A DNA stretch of 64,000 nt from Enterobacter mori (GTDB taxonomy: Bacteria; Pseudomonadota; Gammaproteobacteria; Enterobacterales; Enterobacteriaceae), in the NCBI RefSeq assembly GCF_025244905.1, contig NZ_CP104285.1:3224001-3288000 (forward strand), written 5' to 3'. Position 1 is the first letter of the stretch; each line of letters begins with the position of its first letter. Below the pieces are notes generated by a model that had not been told where the DNA came from, searched no databases, and worked only from the letters and a program-made list of their open reading frames with translations. Shown here piece by piece: positions 42,830-52,484 of the stretch. Both the position numbers and the translations under genes were made by a program.

Positions 42830-43396
42830 TTACTCCGCCTCTTCCTCTTTTTCCGCTTTGCTTTCTGGCTTAGCGGATTCGTTTTTGGCGTTGCGGGTCA
42901 TCCACAGCGCCAGCGCTTTTAAGGAGTCCGGGGTGAATTCGTCGCAACGCGCGGTGATCTCTTCCGGCGTCATCCAGCAGACTTCGCTCACTTCCTCTTC
43001 CTGCAGGGCGAAAGGCCCGTGAGAGACACAGCTAAACAGCCCGCCCCAGACGCGACAGTTTTCGTCCTCGAAATAGAACTGGCCGTGCTCGGCAAACGGC
43101 ACGCCGGCGATACCTAACTCTTCTTCTGCTTCGCGACGCGCGGAATCCAGCAGCACTTCATCTGCCTGCACAACGCCGCCCGCCGTGGCATCCAGCATAC
43201 CGGGGAGAAAATCTTTGGTGTCCGTGCGGCGCTGGACCAGAATCTTGCCCATGCCGTCGTGCACGACGATGTACGTTGCGCGGTGACGCAGTCGCTCCGC
43301 ACGCATTTGTTCGCGGCTGGCCTGCGCGATCACTTCATTCTCTTCGCTGACAATGTCAACCCACTCAGTACTTGCCAAATGATTCTGCTCCACCAT
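42830..43396 (-). CDS. yfcD: Nudix hydrolase YfcD
   Basis: Nudix protein of 188 residues. The Nudix box [11 protein letters not shown]...REAEEELGI is intact at about residues 73-95, with all catalytic glutamates. The fold is of the isopentenyl-diphosphate isomerase-like subgroup, but the substrate is not known. The C-terminus carries an extra acidic/Lys tail ([16 protein letters not shown]), longer than in E. coli (180). It ends three bases from the LacI regulator stop (convergent). Confidence 0.93.
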   Translation of the reverse strand: MVEQNHLASTEWVDIVSEENEVIAQASREQMRAERLRHRATYIVVHDGMGKILVQRRTDTKDFLPGMLDATAGGVVQADEVLLDSARREAEEELGIAGVPFAEHGQFYFEDENCRVWGGLFSCVSHGPFALQEEEVSEVCWMTPEEITARCDEFTPDSLKALALWMTRNAKNESAKPESKAEKEEEAE

Positions 43397-43451
43397 CGGG
43401 AAACCTTCTCGTCTAAGCGCTCTTTCGGCGCGTTTGCAGTTGAGGTGTAAC

Positions 43452-44003
43452 TTACGGATTAATCGCTATCTGCGCAATAACTTGCTGATCATTAAGTGCG
43501 ATAACGCTCAGGGTATTTCCGTCCAGCATGCCATAGCTCGCCGGATTACCGCCTTTCGGAATGCTGACCGAACCGGGGTTAAAGTGATAAATCTCACCGC
43601 GTTTTTCCGCTACCGGAATATGAGTATGACCATAAACCAGGACATCGCCAGCGGCGAGTGCCGGAAGGTTTTCCGGGCTAAAAAGATGCCCGTGAGTCAA
43701 AAAAAGACGGCTCTTTTCCAGCAGGACCTGCTGCCAGGGCGCAGTGATGGGAAAATGCAGCAGCATCTGATCAACTTCACTGTCGCAGTTACCGCGCACC
43801 GCGATAATACGCGAGGCGTGCGCATTCAATTTTTCCGCCACCTGCGCGGGTGCATAACCCTCCGGCAACGCATTTCGCGGGCCATGGTTTAACACATCGC
43901 CCAGCACCACCAGCCACTGTGCCCCGCTTTGGGCAAACAGAGAAAGAACGCGCTCGGTAGCGGGCAGCGATCCGTGGATATCCGACGCAAACATCAGTTT
44001 CAT
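43452..44003 (-). CDS. yfcE: Phosphodiesterase YfcE
   Basis: Metallophosphoesterase of 183 residues. Metal-binding motifs are D8 and H10 (ASDIHG), [19 protein letters not shown] and the two histidine loops LTHGHLF and [10 protein letters not shown]. coli YfcE is a manganese-dependent phosphodiesterase active on artificial esters; the natural substrate is unknown. It has 55 nt after it before yfcD. Confidence 0.95.
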   Translation of the reverse strand: MKLMFASDIHGSLPATERVLSLFAQSGAQWLVVLGDVLNHGPRNALPEGYAPAQVAEKLNAHASRIIAVRGNCDSEVDQMLLHFPITAPWQQVLLEKSRLFLTHGHLFSPENLPALAAGDVLVYGHTHIPVAEKRGEIYHFNPGSVSIPKGGNPASYGMLDGNTLSVIALNDQQVIAQIAINP

Positions 44004-44059
44004 CAGTCACTCCTCAGGAAAACAGACTGCCCCTATCATACCTGAAGCGCCAGGGCTTA

Positions 44060-44782
<723 letters not shown>

Positions 44783-44843
44783 TTACAACAGGCACCTATA
44801 CTGATTTTTATGGCATCACTTTTCACACTGACAGGAGTTGAGA

Positions 44844-45473
44844 ATGATCGACCTTTACTATGCCCCTACCCCAAACGGCCATAAGATCACCCTTTTCCTG
44901 GAAGAAGCCGAACTGGAGTACCGGATCATTCGCGTGGATATCAGCAAAGGCGATCAGTTCAGGCCGGTCTTTCTGGCGATATCGCCCAACAATAAAATTC
45001 CGGCCATTATTGATAATCTGCCTGCCGACGGTGGCAGGCCGTTAAGTCTGTTTGAATCCGGGGAGATTTTGCTCTATCTGGCGGAGAAATCCGGCAAGCT
45101 GCTGAGCGGTGAACTGCGTGAGCGTCATCACACCCTGCAATGGCTTTTCTGGCAGTCGAGCGGTCTCGGGCCGATGCTCGGGCAAAACCATCACTTTACC
45201 GCCTACGCCCCGCAGCCCATTCCCTATGCAATAGAACGCTATCAGGTTGAAACCCAGCGGTTATATGGCGTGCTAAACCGTCGGCTGGAGAAAACGCCGT
45301 GGCTTGGAGGCGATCATTACAGCATTGCCGATATCGCCTGCTGGCCGTGGATCAACACCCATGAAAAGCACCGTATTGACCTGGCGGCATATCCTGCCGT
45401 GAATAACTGGTTTGAACGTATTCGGACCCGCCCTGCGACCGAGCGCGCCATGCAAATAATCCAGCAGATTTAG
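44844..45473 (+). CDS. yfcG: Disulfide-bond oxidoreductase / GST YfcG
   Basis: GST-family protein of 209 residues with the N-terminal motif [21 protein letters not shown]. coli YfcG has disulfide reductase activity with glutathione bound in the active site. The ATG at 44844 follows AGGAG by six bases. A TTG two codons upstream is less suited. The C-terminus is a few residues shorter than in E. coli (215). Confidence 0.93.
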   Translation: MIDLYYAPTPNGHKITLFLEEAELEYRIIRVDISKGDQFRPVFLAISPNNKIPAIIDNLPADGGRPLSLFESGEILLYLAEKSGKLLSGELRERHHTLQWLFWQSSGLGPMLGQNHHFTAYAPQPIPYAIERYQVETQRLYGVLNRRLEKTPWLGGDHYSIADIACWPWINTHEKHRIDLAAYPAVNNWFERIRTRPATERAMQIIQQI

Positions 45474-45549
45474 ACCACTGCCCCGTTGGGTGCATGACTC
45501 GCTCTCATGTATTATGGGGCAGCAAATACTGACACGGAGAAGACCTGCA

Positions 45550-45918
45550 ATGTCACAGCATGACGCGATTATACGTATAAAAAATTTACGCTTACGGACG
45601 TTCATCGGTATCAAAGAGGAAGAGATTGCCAACCGGCAGGATATTGTCATCAATGTGGTTATTCACTACCCCGCAGACAAAGCGCGGGCCAGCGAAGATA
45701 TCAATGACGCGCTGAACTATCGCACAATCACCAAAAACATTATCCAGTACGTGGAGAACAACCGCTTCTCTCTGCTGGAAAAATTAACTCAGGATGTGCT
45801 CGACATCGCACGCGAACATCACTGGGTCACTTATGCTGAAGTCGAGATCGATAAACTTCACGCCCTGCGTTACGCCGACTCCGTCTCCATGACGTTAAGC
45901 TGGCGACGCCAGGCATAA
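45550..45918 (+). CDS. folX: Dihydroneopterin triphosphate 2'-epimerase
   Basis: Small T-fold enzyme of 122 residues, related to FolB, that epimerises dihydroneopterin triphosphate at C2'. Conserved [32 protein letters not shown] and the metal-independent active-site residues around [19 protein letters not shown] are visible. The start [13 protein letters not shown] at 45550 has CGGAGA upstream. A 5' extension to 45490 is not family-like. Thirteen bases separate it from yfcH. Confidence 0.95.
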   Translation: MSQHDAIIRIKNLRLRTFIGIKEEEIANRQDIVINVVIHYPADKARASEDINDALNYRTITKNIIQYVENNRFSLLEKLTQDVLDIAREHHWVTYAEVEIDKLHALRYADSVSMTLSWRRQA

Positions 45919-45931
45919 ACCTGGAGGTTGT

Positions 45932-46825
45932 ATGAAGATTCTGCTGACCGGCGGTACGGGCCTGATTGGTCGTCATCTCATTCCCCGTCTGCACGCGCTG
46001 CATCACGAGATTACCGTGGTGACGCGCAGCCCTGAGAAAGCCCGTCAGGTGCTGGGGGCCGGTGTCGACGTCTGGAAAGGTCTGGCCGATCGGCAGAATC
46101 TGGACGGCTTTGACGCCGTCATCAACCTCGCGGGTGAACCCATTGCCGACAAGCGCTGGACCGAAGAGCAGAAGCAGCGGTTGTGCAGCAGTCGCTGGAC
46201 TATCACCGAGAAGCTGGTTGAGCTGATTCGCAACAGCCATACGCCGCCATCGGTGCTCATCTCAGGCTCTGCGACGGGCTATTACGGCGATCTCGGCGAA
46301 GTGGTAGTGACCGAAGAGGAGCCGCCGCACAACGAATTTACCCATAAACTCTGCGCCCAGTGGGAGCGTATCGCCTGCGCGGCGCAGAGCGATCGAACCC
46401 GTGTTTGCCTGCTGCGTACCGGCGTGGTGCTCGCGCCGAAAGGTGGCATTCTCGGTAAAATGCTTCCTCCCTTCAAGCTTGGGCTCGGCGGGCCAATGGG
46501 CAACGGGCGTCAGTATCTGGCGTGGATCCATATCGATGATATGGTCAACGGCATTATCTGGCTGCTGGATAACGATCTGCGCGGGCCGTTTAATATGGTT
46601 GCGCCTTATCCGGTGCGTAATGAACAGTTTGCCCACGCGCTGGGGCATGCCCTGCATCGTCCGGCGATTTTACGCGTGCCTGCGACGGTCATTCGCCTGA
46701 TGATGGGTGAGGCCTCTGTGCTGGTACTAGGCGGACAGCGCGCGCTGCCAAAACGGCTGGAAGCGGCCGGGTTTGCGTTCCGCTGGTATGATTTAGAAGA
46801 GGCACTGGGGGATGTGGTGCGGTGA
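45932..46825 (+). CDS. yfcH: Epimerase family protein YfcH (SDR39U1 type)
   Basis: NAD(P)-binding Rossmann protein of 297 residues with N-terminal [11 protein letters not shown] at about 7-17 and the family-specific domain at the C-terminus ([26 protein letters not shown]1731-like). SGSATGYYG and [13 protein letters not shown] are family landmarks. The substrate is unknown. GGAGG lies seven bases before the ATG. Probably co-transcribed with folX. Confidence 0.94.
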   Translation: MKILLTGGTGLIGRHLIPRLHALHHEITVVTRSPEKARQVLGAGVDVWKGLADRQNLDGFDAVINLAGEPIADKRWTEEQKQRLCSSRWTITEKLVELIRNSHTPPSVLISGSATGYYGDLGEVVVTEEEPPHNEFTHKLCAQWERIACAAQSDRTRVCLLRTGVVLAPKGGILGKMLPPFKLGLGGPMGNGRQYLAWIHIDDMVNGIIWLLDNDLRGPFNMVAPYPVRNEQFAHALGHALHRPAILRVPATVIRLMMGEASVLVLGGQRALPKRLEAAGFAFRWYDLEEALGDVVR

Positions 46826-46869
46826 ATATGTTACAGTGATACGCCATGTCCCGATGAAATGGCGTAACA

Positions 46870-47379
46870 ATGGCAACCATCACCACTCCCCGGCTTCATC
46901 TCACCCCTTTCGAACCCTCTGACTGGGCGTTCTTCCGCACGCTACGCGAAAACCGCGACGTCATGCGCTATATGGCCGCGATTGCACCCGAAAAAGAGAC
47001 CCGACGCGTGTTTGCCGCGCGCCTGATGGCGGAGCATGTATTCGTAATTCGCTTCCGGGGTGACGATACGCCGCTGGGCGATATCGGCCTGCAGATCAGC
47101 CCTGAGAACCGTGAAGAGGCGGATATCGGCTACACGGTTGTGCCTGCCGCACAGGGAAAAGGCATCGCCAGCGAGGCGCTGCGCGCGGTATGTGACTATG
47201 CGTTTAACCAGACCAGCGTAAAAGCGATTAACGCGTACGTGCTGGCGGACAACGGCAGTTCGGTGCGGGTGCTGGAGAAGGCGGGGTTTGTGCGTACGCA
47301 GGTGCTGGAAAAAGCGTATGAGATTGACGGCGTGCGGTATGACGACTGGGTATATCGGTTGGAGTGTGGTGCGGCCTGA
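46870..47379 (+). CDS. GNAT-family N-acetyltransferase (RimJ/RimL-like)
   Basis: Protein of 169 residues with acceptor-type GNAT fold: ITTPRLHLTPFEPSDWAFFRTL at the N-terminus, IGYTVVPAAQGKGIASEALRAV as the acetyl-CoA loop (Q/RxxGxG/A) and VRVLEKAGFVRTQVLEK near the end. No acceptor can be named. The ATG has no clear Shine-Dalgarno sequence: only a 7-bp inverted repeat ACGCCAT/ATGGCGT (46841-46865) precedes it. E. coli K-12 has rpnB at this position instead. It ends within a REP pair. Confidence 0.85.
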   Translation: MATITTPRLHLTPFEPSDWAFFRTLRENRDVMRYMAAIAPEKETRRVFAARLMAEHVFVIRFRGDDTPLGDIGLQISPENREEADIGYTVVPAAQGKGIASEALRAVCDYAFNQTSVKAINAYVLADNGSSVRVLEKAGFVRTQVLEKAYEIDGVRYDDWVYRLECGAA

Positions 47380-47381
47380 AT

Positions 47382-47448
47382 GCCGGGCGGCACTGCGTTT
47401 GCCCGGCCTACGGTTTTTGTAGGCCCGGTAAGCGAAGCGCCACCGGGC
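47382..47448. repeat. REP pair (BIME) after the GNAT gene
   Basis: GCCGGGCGGCACTGCG...GCCCGGCCTAC (47382-47411) and GTAGGCCCGGTAAGC...CCACCGGGC (47419-47448), facing each other at the convergent end with hisP. A short GGCCGCA/TGCGGCC-type stem follows near 47454. Confidence 0.88.
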
Positions 47449-47477
47449 GATTGGGCCGCACTGCGGCCTGTGCCCTC

Positions 47478-48254
47478 TTACTTCAGAGATCCTTTAAGGA
47501 ACTGCTGCAAACGCGGGCTTTGCGGGTTCGCCAGCACCTCGTCCGGATGCCCCTGCTCTTCAATTTTCCCCTGATGCAGGAAAATAACGTGGTTGGAGAC
47601 GTTACGGGCAAAGCCCATCTCGTGCGTCACCACCACCATGGTTTTGCCCTCTTCGGCCAGCTTCTGCATGATGCGCAGCACTTCGCCAACGAGTTCAGGG
47701 TCCAGCGCGGAGGTCGGTTCGTCGAACAGCAGCACCTCGGGCTCCATCGCCAGCGCGCGGGCGATGGAGACACGCTGCTGCTGACCGCCGGAGAGATGCA
47801 CCGGGTACTTCATCTGCTGGCGCTCGTCGATACCCACTTTCGCCAGGTATTTCACCGCGCGTTCGCGGGCTTCCTGCTTGCTCAGCCCCAACACCTGAAC
47901 CGGCGCTTCCATCACGTTCTCCAGCACCGTCATGTGGCTCCAGAGGTTGAAGTGCTGGAACACCATTGTCAGGCGCGTGCGCAGCAGGCGCAGCTGATGC
48001 TTATCAGCCACCTTCAGCTGGCCGTCTTTATCGCGCACCAGGTTAATATTCTGCCCGCTCACCACAATCGAGCCTTCGCTCGGCTTTTCGAGGAAGTTAA
48101 TACAGCGCAGGAAGGTACTTTTACCCGAGCCGGATGAGCCGATAATACTGATCACATCGCCTGCGTTCGCCTGCAGCGACACCCCTTTCAGCACTTCATG
48201 TTCGCCGTAGCGTTTGTGCAAATCAATAACGTTTAATTTGTTCTCAGCCATCAT
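47478..48254 (-). CDS. hisP: Histidine/lysine-arginine-ornithine ABC transporter ATPase
   Basis: ATPase of the importer served by HisJ and ArgT, 258 residues. Walker [10 protein letters not shown] is at about 40-48, the signature [16 protein letters not shown] at about 154-169, and Walker [13 protein letters not shown] at about 174-185. The switch histidine is in VVVTHEMGF. It is the last gene of the operon and separated from hisM by five bases. Confidence 0.98.
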   Translation of the reverse strand: MMAENKLNVIDLHKRYGEHEVLKGVSLQANAGDVISIIGSSGSGKSTFLRCINFLEKPSEGSIVVSGQNINLVRDKDGQLKVADKHQLRLLRTRLTMVFQHFNLWSHMTVLENVMEAPVQVLGLSKQEARERAVKYLAKVGIDERQQMKYPVHLSGGQQQRVSIARALAMEPEVLLFDEPTSALDPELVGEVLRIMQKLAEEGKTMVVVTHEMGFARNVSNHVIFLHQGKIEEQGHPDEVLANPQSPRLQQFLKGSLK

Positions 48255-48259
48255 CTTTC

Positions 48260-48973
48260 TCAGTGCGTCGAAGGTTTTATATGCTGCAACCAGCGTTTTT
48301 CAGCCTTACGGAACAGGCTAATCAGAACATAAGAGATAATTAAATAGAGCACGGCCGCAATGCCAAACGCAGTAAACGGCTGATAGGTCGCGGAGTTAAT
48401 ATCGCGCGCGATTTTGAGCAGATCCGGCACAGTCGCGGTAAATGCGAGCGCGGTGGAGTGCAGCATCAGAATCACTTCGTTGCTGTACGCAGGCAGCGCA
48501 ATGCGAAGCGCCGACGGTAGAATGATACAGCGATAGAGCTTCACCGACGAAAAGCCGTACGCCCGCGCCGCTTCGATTTCACCGTAAGGGACAGAGCGGA
48601 TCGCCCCCGCAAAGATCTCAGTGGTATAGGCGCAGGTATTGAGCGTCAACGCCAGAACCGTACAGTTCAGACCGCTGCGGAAGAACGCATTGAGCATCTC
48701 TGTGCCTTTCACGATCTCCAGCGTGTACATTCCCGAATAGAACACCAGCAGCTGCACATACAGGGGCGTACCGCGAAACACATAGGTGAACAGCCAGATC
48801 GGGAACTGGATAAATTTGTTGTTCGATACGCGGCCAATGGCGAGAAACACCGCCAGAATACCGCCCATCACCACGGAAGAAATCAGCAGCCAGAGCGTAA
48901 TCGCCACGCCGGTAAAGCGGTAGCCATCCGTCCACAGCAGGGATTTCCAGTATTCCTGAATAATCTCAATCAC
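48260..48973 (-). CDS. hisM: Histidine/lysine-arginine-ornithine ABC transporter permease HisM
   Basis: Membrane permease of 237 residues, five helices. The EAA loop [27 protein letters not shown] contacts HisP. It forms a heterodimer with HisQ. Overlaps hisQ by four bases. Confidence 0.97.
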   Translation of the reverse strand: MIEIIQEYWKSLLWTDGYRFTGVAITLWLLISSVVMGGILAVFLAIGRVSNNKFIQFPIWLFTYVFRGTPLYVQLLVFYSGMYTLEIVKGTEMLNAFFRSGLNCTVLALTLNTCAYTTEIFAGAIRSVPYGEIEAARAYGFSSVKLYRCIILPSALRIALPAYSNEVILMLHSTALAFTATVPDLLKIARDINSATYQPFTAFGIAAVLYLIISYVLISLFRKAEKRWLQHIKPSTH

Positions 48974-49656
48974 AGGTCAGCCCTCTTCACACCCACGGAA
49001 TAGCGACGCTCGAGCAGAAGCAGCACACCATTGGAGACCGTCGTAAACACCAGATAGATCACGCCACAGACTACCGCAAAGTAGAAGGGCTCCCAGGTAC
49101 TCTTGCCCGCCAGCTGAGTCGCTTTGACGACGTCTTCCAGACCAAGCAGCGAGACCAACGCTGTCGCTTTGAGGATAACCTGCCAGTTGTTACCGATGCC
49201 CGGTAGCGCATAGCGCATCATGGCAGGGAACATGATCCGGCGAAACGTTTGTGAGGAGGTAAAACCAAATGCGGTTGCCGCTTCAATGTGCCCTCTCGGG
49301 ACGGCCATATAAGCGCCACGGAAGGTCTCCGTGAAGTAAGCACCGTAGATAAAACCGAGGGTAATAATACCGGCTACCATTGGGTCGATATCGATCTGTT
49401 CCATGCCAACGGCGTCAGTAATGCCGTTCAGCGCGATCTGCAGACCGTAAAAAATCAGCAGCATCAACACCAGATCGGGTACGCCGCGAATAAGCGTGGT
49501 ATAGCCTTCGAATATGAGCGCCAGGGGTTTATTTGCCGACAGCTTTGCCCCTGCGCCCGCCAGACCTATCAGCACCGCCAGTACCACGGAGCTGATAGCC
49601 AGCTCAAGGGTGACAAGCGCGCCTTGTAAAATAACGCCAGAAAATCCGTACAGCAT
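48970..49656 (-). CDS. hisQ: Histidine/lysine-arginine-ornithine ABC transporter permease HisQ
   Basis: Membrane permease of 228 residues, five helices, with EAA loop PRGHIEAATAFGFTSSQTFRRIMFPAMM. Pairs with HisM. It lies 88 nt after hisJ; a GC-rich hairpin in this gap (49698-49720) probably helps keep more hisJ mRNA than permease mRNA. Confidence 0.97.
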   Translation of the reverse strand: MLYGFSGVILQGALVTLELAISSVVLAVLIGLAGAGAKLSANKPLALIFEGYTTLIRGVPDLVLMLLIFYGLQIALNGITDAVGMEQIDIDPMVAGIITLGFIYGAYFTETFRGAYMAVPRGHIEAATAFGFTSSQTFRRIMFPAMMRYALPGIGNNWQVILKATALVSLLGLEDVVKATQLAGKSTWEPFYFAVVCGVIYLVFTTVSNGVLLLLERRYSVGVKRADL

Positions 49657-49697
49657 ACCGCGTGCCCTGTCGTGTCGTGAGTGGTGGAACCGTGTCT

Positions 49698-49720
49698 TTT
49701 CCCCTCCCTGAGCGGGAGGG
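49698..49720 (-). other. Intercistronic hairpin between hisJ and hisQ
   Basis: Stem CCCCTCCC/GGGAGGGG around a 5-base loop, on either strand. No U run follows it on the minus strand, so it is not a classical terminator. It could protect the hisJ 3' end. A REP sequence holds this place in Salmonella. Confidence 0.6.
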
Positions 49721-49744
49721 GCCGCACGTTATTTGACGGGGCGA

Positions 49745-50527
49745 TTAGCCACCGTAAACATTAAAATCAAAGTACTTTTTCGCCAGCTTGTCGTAGGTGC
49801 CGTCAGCACGCATTTCGGCGAAGGCTTTGTTCAGCGCTTCACGCAGCTCGTTGTCTTCTTTGCGCAGGCCCATACCGGTGCCCACACCAAACAACTTCAC
49901 GTCCTTAATGGACGGGCCGCCAAATTTGTAATCTTTACCCACCGGCGTTTTCAGGAATCCTTCGCTTGCCGCGACTTCATCCTGGAATGCCGCATCAATT
50001 CGGCCTGCCGTCAGGTCTGCGTAGATATTTTCCTGGCCCTGATAAGAGACGATTTCGATCCCCTTCGGCGCCCAGTGTTCGTTGCCGTAGGTTTCCTGCG
50101 TGGTGCCCTGCAGCACGCCGACGCGTTTGCCCTTCAGCGACTCAAGGGTAGGCTGAATGTCTGAAGACTTAGCCACCACCAGACGAGAATCCGCCGCGTA
50201 GAGTTTGTCGGTGAAGGCAATCTCCTGCTGGCGTTTTTCAGTGATGGAAAGAGAGGACATGATTACGTCGATTTTTTTCGCTTTCAGCGACGGGATCAGG
50301 GCGTCCAGCGGGTTCTCAACGTAGGTACATTGCGCTTTAATACGTTTGCACAGCTCATTGGCCAGATCGATGTCAAAACCCACCAGTTCACCCTTCGCAT
50401 TCTTCGATTCAAAGGGGGCATAGGTAGGGTCAGTACCAATACGAATTTTTTGCGGAACGGCTGCGAATGCCGCGGTGGCGCTGGAAAAGGCCAGTACCAG
50501 AGAGAGTGACAACACGAGTTTTTTCAT
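49745..50527 (-). CDS. hisJ: Periplasmic histidine-binding protein HisJ
   Basis: Solute-binding protein of 260 residues. Signal peptide [22 protein letters not shown] is cleaved before AVPQKIRIG. Mature part has [26 protein letters not shown] and [17 protein letters not shown] of the family. It delivers L-histidine to HisQMP. ATG at 50527 is preferred to one five codons upstream because of the signal peptide. It has its own sigma-54 type promoter and closely resembles ArgT, which suggests an old duplication. Confidence 0.96.
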   Translation of the reverse strand: MKKLVLSLSLVLAFSSATAAFAAVPQKIRIGTDPTYAPFESKNAKGELVGFDIDLANELCKRIKAQCTYVENPLDALIPSLKAKKIDVIMSSLSITEKRQQEIAFTDKLYAADSRLVVAKSSDIQPTLESLKGKRVGVLQGTTQETYGNEHWAPKGIEIVSYQGQENIYADLTAGRIDAAFQDEVAASEGFLKTPVGKDYKFGGPSIKDVKLFGVGTGMGLRKEDNELREALNKAFAEMRADGTYDKLAKKYFDFNVYGG

Positions 50528-50575
50528 ATCTATCCTCAACAAACTGTCTTCATACGGTTTTTTACGACGACGGGG

Positions 50576-50591
50576 TGCGGTTAATGTGCCA
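50576..50591 (-). promoter_or_regulatory. Sigma-54 promoter for hisJ
   Basis: Minus-strand TGGCACATTAACCGCA has GG and GC exactly ten bases apart, with perfect -24 TGGCAC. The -12 element is CCGCA rather than TTGCA. The expected start is near 50565, about 38 nt before the hisJ ATG. Confidence 0.65.
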
Positions 50592-50670
50592 TTAATCCAC
50601 GCTGTCAGGCAAAGAATAATGCCCTTCTGGCGGGATTTTTTGCATTATAAATGCTTAAGTATGCACGAGA

Positions 50671-50709
50671 CGACCCAATATGGTGCACAATCTGCACCAT
50701 ATTGAATCA
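50671..50709. promoter_or_regulatory. Two NtrC-like sites upstream of hisJ
   Basis: A 12-bp inverted repeat CAATATGGTGCA / TGCACCATATTG (50676-50704, 5-bp loop) holds two divergent TGCACCA half-sites. Read as 17-mers, they are CGACCCAATATGGTGCA (50671-50687) and TGCACCATATTGAATCA (50693-50709), each with one strong and one weak half. Their centres are about 114 and 136 nt upstream of the predicted hisJ start. Confidence 0.5.
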
Positions 50710-50752
50710 CCCACACCAGCGACGCACCATGTCAGTGCATCACCGTTATGCG

Positions 50753-51535
50753 TTAGTCACCGTAGACGTTGAAGTCGAAGTATTTCTTCGCCAGTTTGTC
50801 ATAGGTACCGTCTTTACGCAGCTCAGCGAAGGCTTTGTCAAAGGCGGCTTTCAGCTCGGTATCGTCCTTACGCAGGCCGATACCGGTGCCGTCACCAAAG
50901 TATTTTTTGTCTTTCACGGACGGGCCCGCAAAGGCGTACTCTTTACCGGCTGGCTGCTTCAGGAAGCCTTCGCTCGCGGCGACTTCATCCTGGAATGCGG
51001 CATCCAGACGGCCTGCCGCCAGGTCAGAGTAAATCAGATCCTGGTTCTGGTAAGCCACCACGTCCACGCCCTTCTCACGCCAGTTAGCATTGGCAAAACC
51101 TTCCTGCGTCGAGCCCTGAAGCACGCCGACATGCTTGCCTTTCAGCGAGTCGATGGTCGGTTGAATCGGGGAACCCTTGGCCGCAATCAGACGAGAATCC
51201 GCAGCGTAGAGCTTCTCAGAGAAGGCGATCTCCTGCTGACGTTTTTCGGTGATGGAGAGAGAAGAGATAATGGCGTCGATTTTTTTGGCTTTCAGCGACG
51301 GGATTAACGCGTCAAAGTCGCTGCCCACCCATGTGCATTTCACCGCAATGCGTTTGCACATTTCATTTCCCAGATCGATATCAAACCCCACGAAATCGCC
51401 TTTCGCATCCTTGGAAGAGAATGGCGCGTAGGTTGCGTCTGTACCGATACGAACCGTCTGTGGCAGTGCTGCGTAGCTACCTGCTGCTGCACTTAACCCC
51501 ACGAGCAAAGACAGAGCCAGAACCGTCTTCTTCAT
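50753..51535 (-). CDS. argT: Periplasmic lysine/arginine/ornithine-binding protein ArgT
   Basis: Solute-binding protein of 260 residues that feeds lysine, arginine and ornithine to HisQMP. Signal peptide [22 protein letters not shown] is cleaved before ALPQTVRIG. Family residues [26 protein letters not shown] are present. The ORF is open to 51634 but the upstream part is not family-like. It lies 225 nt ahead of hisJ with its own sigma-54 promoter. Confidence 0.96.
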   Translation of the reverse strand: MKKTVLALSLLVGLSAAAGSYAALPQTVRIGTDATYAPFSSKDAKGDFVGFDIDLGNEMCKRIAVKCTWVGSDFDALIPSLKAKKIDAIISSLSITEKRQQEIAFSEKLYAADSRLIAAKGSPIQPTIDSLKGKHVGVLQGSTQEGFANANWREKGVDVVAYQNQDLIYSDLAAGRLDAAFQDEVAASEGFLKQPAGKEYAFAGPSVKDKKYFGDGTGIGLRKDDTELKAAFDKAFAELRKDGTYDKLAKKYFDFNVYGD

Positions 51536-51601
51536 ACATTTACCCTCAAGTACCGTGATTTTATTATGTATTGTGTAGTGTGTTGTGTTGCAGGCTTCTC
51601 T

Positions 51602-51617
51602 TGCAGGTCTTATGCCA
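51602..51617 (-). promoter_or_regulatory. Sigma-54 promoter for argT
   Basis: Minus-strand TGGCATAAGACCTGCA has GG and GC ten bases apart as sigma-54 needs. The expected start is near 51591, about 56 nt before argT. argT is known to depend on NtrC in Salmonella and E. coli. Confidence 0.7.
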
Positions 51618-51803
51618 CATTCCCGTCCGGTCAAAAATTCGACGTTAAATATGTTAATAAAACGTTGCGATATTGCCTTAGTGGTGAAAGATAGCAGGTC
51701 TGCCGAACGAACCGGAGAGGGAAGAAGGGAAAAAACGAATTAAATGTCGAGGATATGATCGCCGTTGCATAATTGCCCTGAAACAGGGCAACTTGTCTTT
51801 TCA

Positions 51804-51820
51804 TGCACTTTGTTTGTGCA
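51804..51820. promoter_or_regulatory. NtrC enhancer site upstream of argT
   Basis: TGCACTTTGTTTGTGCA is a symmetric TGCAC-N7-GTGCA 17-mer, the NtrC consensus form. Its centre is about 221 nt upstream of the predicted argT start, an enhancer-like distance. It abuts the 3' end of ubiX. Confidence 0.75.
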
Positions 51821-51825
51821 CAAAT

Positions 51826-52395
51826 TCAGGCACCCTGCCAGCGGGTGAAAAGGTCTTCCGGCAGGTCAATATCAAACTGGTCCAGCACGCGGTTAACGGT
51901 CTGGTTGATGATGTCATCCAGCGTTTGCGGGCGATGGTAGAACGCCGGGACCGGCGGCATGATGACGGCCCCAAGTTCAGCCGCCTGCGTCATTAGACGA
52001 AGATGCCCCAGATGCAGCGGTGTTTCCCGCACGCAGAGCACCAGTGGACGACGCTCTTTCAGCACCACATCCGCGGCGCGGGTTACCAGAGTGTCGGTAT
52101 AGCTGTTCACAATGCCTGAAAGCGTTTTTATTGAACAGGGCAGGATAACCATACCCGCCGTTTTAAACGAGCCTGAAGAGATACTGGCAGCGATATCGCG
52201 GGCATCGTGAACAACATCCGCCAGTGCCTGAACGTCACGCAGGGAGAGGTCGGTTTCAAGCGACAGGGTCTGACGCGCCGCCTGGCTCATCACCAGATGG
52301 GTTTCTACTTCAGGTACGTCACGCAGCACCTGCAACAGGCGCACGCCGTAGATGGCTCCGCTGGCACCGCTGATACCGATAATGAGTCGTTTCAT
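51826..52395 (-). CDS. ubiX: Flavin prenyltransferase UbiX
   Basis: Makes the prenylated FMN cofactor used by UbiD in ubiquinone synthesis, 189 residues. FMN-binding GISGASGAIYGVRLLQ at about 6-21 and CSIKTLSGIVNSYTDTLVTRAADV, RETPLHLGHLRLMTQAAE are family landmarks. It follows purF by 89 nt; a hairpin GTGAGGGC/GCCCTCAC (52454-52473) lies between without a clear U run. Confidence 0.96.
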   Translation of the reverse strand: MKRLIIGISGASGAIYGVRLLQVLRDVPEVETHLVMSQAARQTLSLETDLSLRDVQALADVVHDARDIAASISSGSFKTAGMVILPCSIKTLSGIVNSYTDTLVTRAADVVLKERRPLVLCVRETPLHLGHLRLMTQAAELGAVIMPPVPAFYHRPQTLDDIINQTVNRVLDQFDIDLPEDLFTRWQGA

Positions 52396-52453
52396 GATTT
52401 TTGCCCTTGCTGAATTCAGGGCTGACTGTGCAGGATTTTACAGGGAGTTGCAA

Positions 52454-52473
52454 GTGAGGGCACCCGCCCTCAC
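52454..52473. other. Hairpin between purF and ubiX
   Basis: Stem GTGAGGGC/GCCCTCAC with a four-base loop. No U run on the minus strand, so read-through from purF to ubiX is possible. Confidence 0.6.
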
Positions 52474-52484
52474 CTGCTCAGGCG

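Noticed and set aside
50608..50624. Second sigma-54-like element, GGGCATTATTCTTTGCC on the minus strand, upstream of hisJ
   Set aside because: GG and GC are 11 bases apart rather than ten, and a better element with right spacing lies at 50576-50591.
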